Part shown: piece after piece, positions 4,223 through 7,462 of the stretch
Layout of the letters: every line of letters starts with the position of its first letter
Numbering within the stretch: the stretch's first letter is position 1
Source of the DNA: Lachnospiraceae bacterium
GTDB taxonomy: Bacteria; Bacillota; Clostridia; Lachnospirales; Lachnospiraceae
NCBI GenBank assembly: GCA_003535955.1
Contig: DPZM01000250.1
Coordinates: 1-7,462, forward strand
Reading direction: 5' to 3'
DNA: 7,462 bases
Position numbers and translations under genes: made by a program
Notes under the pieces: model-generated
What the model saw: the letters and a program-made list of their open reading frames with translations, nothing else
Told to the model about the DNA's origin: nothing
Databases searched by the model: none

Positions 4223-7200
4223 ATGAAAAAAGGATTCAAGCAGAGGCTTTCGGTTTTGCTTGCGGCAGCAATGGTATTTACCATGAACACGCCTGTTTTC
4301 GCAAGCGAGACGGACCTGCTTGCAACTGACGATGTGCTTATTTTGGGAAACGGTGATGATTTTTTTGCCGATGGGCAGGAAGACACAGGCCTTCTTATCG
4401 GGAATGAGACTGAGGAAGTTGCAGATGTTACATCAGATGAAGCTGCAGACGATGAGATCATCGCTGGCGATGGTATTACACCTGTATCCGAAGTTATTTC
4501 GGGAATATTTGGTAATGACTGCAATTGGGATATAAAGGTATTGAGTACCAATACTACGGCCACTACGGCTGACTACGTTTATGAGAGTTCGACAAACACA
4601 ATAACAATAAAGGATAATCCCGGTAATACCAAAGGGCTTATCATAAGTCCCAGGACAGCCGCAATAACTGCAAGTACCTGCCTTGCATTTGAAGCCGGTT
4701 CAAGTGTACCGGTAACGGTTTCTGCGGGAAGTCTTTTTTCAGGTGTGGCTACACTTAGCATTAATGCAAGCGGTTCACCCGAAAAAATCGTATGTGCCGG
4801 TGAGGGAACAGTTGCTCTTGAAGAATCAAGTGAAGAATACAAATATTTTGCACCCGGAAGCAAAATGACTACGGGAACTTATCTTATTGCAAAAGAGAAG
4901 GCGCTTAAGGGATCGGAAGCCACGGTACCGGAAAAGGGATATCCCGGTCAGATAAGTGTAACGGTTACGGAGGTTCCCGGTGTAAGTGTTCTCGGAACGG
5001 CAATTCTCGTCGGTGACGATAGTAACCGGATCGTTGAGGAAGGTGATGATCTGTATGCAGTCGGAGAGGGAAAATCCGCAATTGTTTTTGGTAGGGGAAA
5101 CAAGGCCCGCGCCATAAGGACATTGACATTTAAAAACCTTAAACTTAATAATTCCGAAAAAATCGCTACTGTATCCGATTCCGATATTACAAGTGATTCG
5201 ATAAGCGGTAAGATCGACAATGCTGTTGCCGGTCAGTTCTATGAGGTTGCCGGATTCGAATCGGAATACAAAACGCAGATGCTCGCCGGACCGGTTGAAG
5301 CCAATAACAATGGAACCTACACTTTGGGAGGATTGTCTGATAATTCTACTTATTATCTTGCCTTAAGGCAGGTTTCCGGAAATAAATTACTGAACGGTAT
5401 TTCTGATGACGGAATTCTCTATATTCATTCAGACTGGTCTGATACCAGGCAGGTGAAAACCCTGAAAAGCGATTATGAGATCGTTAATGCAGAGGGCAGC
5501 GACCTTGCCATTGAAGGAACGGGAACAAACAAGACAGCAAACATTTACAAGGTAGTGATAAACGGTAAAGAGAAATACAGCCAGACAGCTGCCCTTGCAC
5601 TTAAGAAGGGAAACGAGATCATAAGCGGTAATGTCGTATGGGCATCATCGAAGCCTACGGCAGTGCTTGTAAACCCTGCAACCGGTGCCGTTTCAATACC
5701 TGATACGGCTAAGGACGGCGACACGGCAGTTATCTCGGCCACAAAAGACCTTAAGTCAGCCCAAGTCACCATAACCGTTAGGGAAGAAGGCGGAAGTTTA
5801 AGCGTAAATGATCTTTCGGGCAATTCTATAAGCAGTATGGAAATGCCGGTCGAGAGTAATATGCAGTTTGAGATCGCATATCCGGAAACCATGGGTTCAA
5901 AGATTACCTTATCGGAAGCCGTGATAGCCGATAAAGATGTTGTTAAAGGAGTAACAGCGGGAAAGAGAGGATCAACATCAACCGTATACACTGTAACGGC
6001 CGGAACTGTGAAAGGCAGCTCAAAGATAACAATACCTGCTGTCTATGAGGCATCCAACGGAGTTGTATGTACAGAAGAGCTGACGATCACGGTTACCACA
6101 AAAGAAAAGATGCTTGAGTTTGGTAATGGCGTGAAAAAAGGTAAAGACGGTAAGTACTTTATTTATTACAATACTGAAGGTGCTGCTGTATTAAAGCCCT
6201 ACGAAGGAGCTAAATTCTGGTCAAACAACAAAAAGACAGCGACCATAAGCGCTAACAGCGGAGTGATCAATCCAATACAGGCCGGTGTGGTACAGTTTTA
6301 TACAACATCCGGAAATAAAGCGGAATATGAGAGATGGTCGGAACCTCTTTATATAGTCGATGACAGGCCGGAAATGGAGCTCTCATCCAGGTATGCAGTG
6401 TATGGTAAGACTTTTGAAGTTACAGCCCTGTTCCCCGGGAAGTTCTATAAGACGACCAACATTGTGCTTAAGAGTGCTACCGGCAATGCAATACAGCCGA
6501 TCGCATATAAAGACGGGGTATTAAGCCTTAAAGCATTGCAACAGACCGGACTCTCTGATAATAAGGTTGAACTTACCTTTGAAGTGACATGTGAAGGCGA
6601 CATCACTGGAGAAACAAAGACGGTACAGGCTAAGACCACGATATATCTCACCAAGGCAGACGGACATGACGGTGAGGCAACTCCGGCTACCGAAGCAGGT
6701 GTTGTTGACATCTCAGCCGATAAATTCAAGGCTTATCAGGTAGAACCCACCTTTGACCTTTGGGACAACAGGGCATATACAACGGTTTATTTCACCGGTG
6801 GCTCAGTCGATCCCGATGAAGTGACCGGTGATAGCGAGTTCTTTAATTATGAAACAATCTCAGGCAACGGTTATACCAAGGTCAGGATAACCCTTAAGAA
6901 TGAGTATAAGCAGATATCCAAGGTTAAGGATATCGCCAAGAAAAAATGTAATATCATATTTACGCTGAAAAACGGTAAGTTCGAGAATAAGTCTGCGAAA
7001 ATCACCTTAAAGGTAAATGCCTCTCTTCCAAAGCCGGTGCTGACCTCTACGTCGGGAACCATATTTGCCGATGGTGCGGGCAATTTCAACGCAACCTTCA
7101 AGACAGGCGATAAGAACGGAACTCTGGACTCTTATGATATCGATGCTATCTACGTTGAAAACAGTGATTCAAACATAGCAGTAAAGGATACTGATGTTTC

Positions 7201-7462
7201 AACCGAGAGTTCGGATTGGAAGATCAGCATCAAAAACGGAAAAGAGTATAAGAAGGGTGGACTACGTATTACAAGTAATAACTGGGTGGACGGTGCGTAT
7301 GTGTTTGTAAAATTCAAAATACAACTTGCCGGGTCGAAAAAGTATCCCGCTATAAAACTGGGCAAAAATTCGGCTACAATAGGAAACGAAATCGGCCAGT
7401 ACTACCGGACGACACTTACCCTGGATTCTATGGTCCTTGAAAGAGAAGACTTTTCTGTTAGC
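4223..7462 (+). CDS. Large secreted surface protein with bacterial Ig-like domains, 3' end outside window
   Basis: Open for 1080 codons with no stop, so the gene is truncated by the window edge. A classical signal peptide is visible: MKKGFKQR, a hydrophobic core (L9-M21) and probable signal peptidase I cleavage after VFA (27/28). Residues about 28-92 are strongly acidic and low in complexity (runs of D, E, G and A), like a linker. Beyond that the protein is rich in Thr, Ser, Gly, Val and Lys and patterned as short beta strands. Two stretches resemble Big_2-type Ig-like domains: around W473 (VVWASSKPTAVLVNPATGAVSIPDT, ending VTITV near 521) and around W666 (KFWSNNKKTATISANSGVINPIQAG). Further copies are probably more diverged. 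I see no catalytic motif; the anchor (LPXTG, SLH or other) would be beyond 7462. Six or so scattered Cys are present. G+C is lower than in the housekeeping block. Likely an adhesin or cell-envelope protein, but its ligand is unknown. Confidence 0.9.
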   Translation, partial: MKKGFKQRLSVLLAAAMVFTMNTPVFASETDLLATDDVLILGNGDDFFADGQEDTGLLIGNETEEVADVTSDEAADDEIIAGDGITPVSEVISGIFGNDCNWDIKVLSTNTTATTADYVYESSTNTITIKDNPGNTKGLIISPRTAAITASTCLAFEAGSSVPVTVSAGSLFSGVATLSINASGSPEKIVCAGEGTVALEESSEEYKYFAPGSKMTTGTYLIAKEKALKGSEATVPEKGYPGQISVTVTEVPGVSVLGTAILVGDDSNRIVEEGDDLYAVGEGKSAIVFGRGNKARAIRTLTFKNLKLNNSEKIATVSDSDITSDSISGKIDNAVAGQFYEVAGFESEYKTQMLAGPVEANNNGTYTLGGLSDNSTYYLALRQVSGNKLLNGISDDGILYIHSDWSDTRQVKTLKSDYEIVNAEGSDLAIEGTGTNKTANIYKVVINGKEKYSQTAALALKKGNEIISGNVVWASSKPTAVLVNPATGAVSIPDTAKDGDTAVISATKDLKSAQVTITVREEGGSLSVNDLSGNSISSMEMPVESNMQFEIAYPETMGSKITLSEAVIADKDVVKGVTAGKRGSTSTVYTVTAGTVKGSSKITIPAVYEASNGVVCTEELTITVTTKEKMLEFGNGVKKGKDGKYFIYYNTEGAAVLKPYEGAKFWSNNKKTATISANSGVINPIQAGVVQFYTTSGNKAEYERWSEPLYIVDDRPEMELSSRYAVYGKTFEVTALFPGKFYKTTNIVLKSATGNAIQPIAYKDGVLSLKALQQTGLSDNKVELTFEVTCEGDITGETKTVQAKTTIYLTKADGHDGEATPATEAGVVDISADKFKAYQVEPTFDLWDNRAYTTVYFTGGSVDPDEVTGDSEFFNYETISGNGYTKVRITLKNEYKQISKVKDIAKKKCNIIFTLKNGKFENKSAKITLKVNASLPKPVLTSTSGTIFADGAGNFNATFKTGDKNGTLDSYDIDAIYVENSDSNIAVKDTDVSTESSDWKISIKNGKEYKKGGLRITSNNWVDGAYVFVKFKIQLAGSKKYPAIKLGKNSATIGNEIGQYYRTTLTLDSMVLEREDFSVS

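Noticed and set aside
4201..7365. Several long minus-strand reading frames across the surface-protein gene
   Set aside because: They overlap a continuous 1080-codon plus-strand frame with signal peptide, promoter and ribosome site, and their translations show only low-complexity Ser/Leu/Pro composition expected from antisense reading.

Overview
The window looks like a chromosomal segment from a mid-GC Firmicute, most likely Lachnospiraceae (Butyrivibrio/Lachnospira type). This rests on the form of its RNase Z, on an RNase Z - small membrane-anchored protein - TsaD gene order, on strong AGGAGG-type ribosome sites, on a short GGGGACGGTTCTTTT-type repeat I associate with clostridia, and on a large Ig-like surface protein. 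The assignment comes from recognition by eye, not a database search.

Layout. All genes lie on the + strand. Positions 1-363 are the 3' part of rimI (N-acetyltransferase). Then come an RNase Z-type metallo-hydrolase (471-1382), a small membrane-anchored protein of unknown function (start 1457, or 1436), tsaD (2087-3109) and ispD (3211-4020). From 4223 a very large secreted protein with Ig-like domains runs off the right edge, still open after 1080 codons. It has its own sigma-A-like promoter (TTGAAA-17-TATAAT).

Functional logic. The left half is a housekeeping, tRNA-centred cluster: TsaD makes t6A37, RNase Z processes tRNA 3' ends, and RimI genes are commonly linked to tsa genes in Firmicutes. 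IspD (MEP isoprenoid pathway) closes this block. A possible hairpin terminator and a fresh promoter separate it from the surface-protein gene, which is visibly AT-richer (23/60 G+C in 4561-4620 against 31/60 in 601-660).

The most unusual signal is a family of four short imperfect palindromes sharing a 12-nt core, GGGACGGTTCTT, all within about 1 kb around ispD. Two form a 41/42-nt tandem pair between tsaD and ispD, one lies inside the ispD reading frame within an enlarged loop of the enzyme, and one lies inverted downstream of ispD. The arms differ between copies but largely keep complementarity, including one compensatory change, so this looks like a REP/MITE-like hairpin element. The tandem pair also opens a spurious N-terminal extension of ispD that automatic annotation could take as real.
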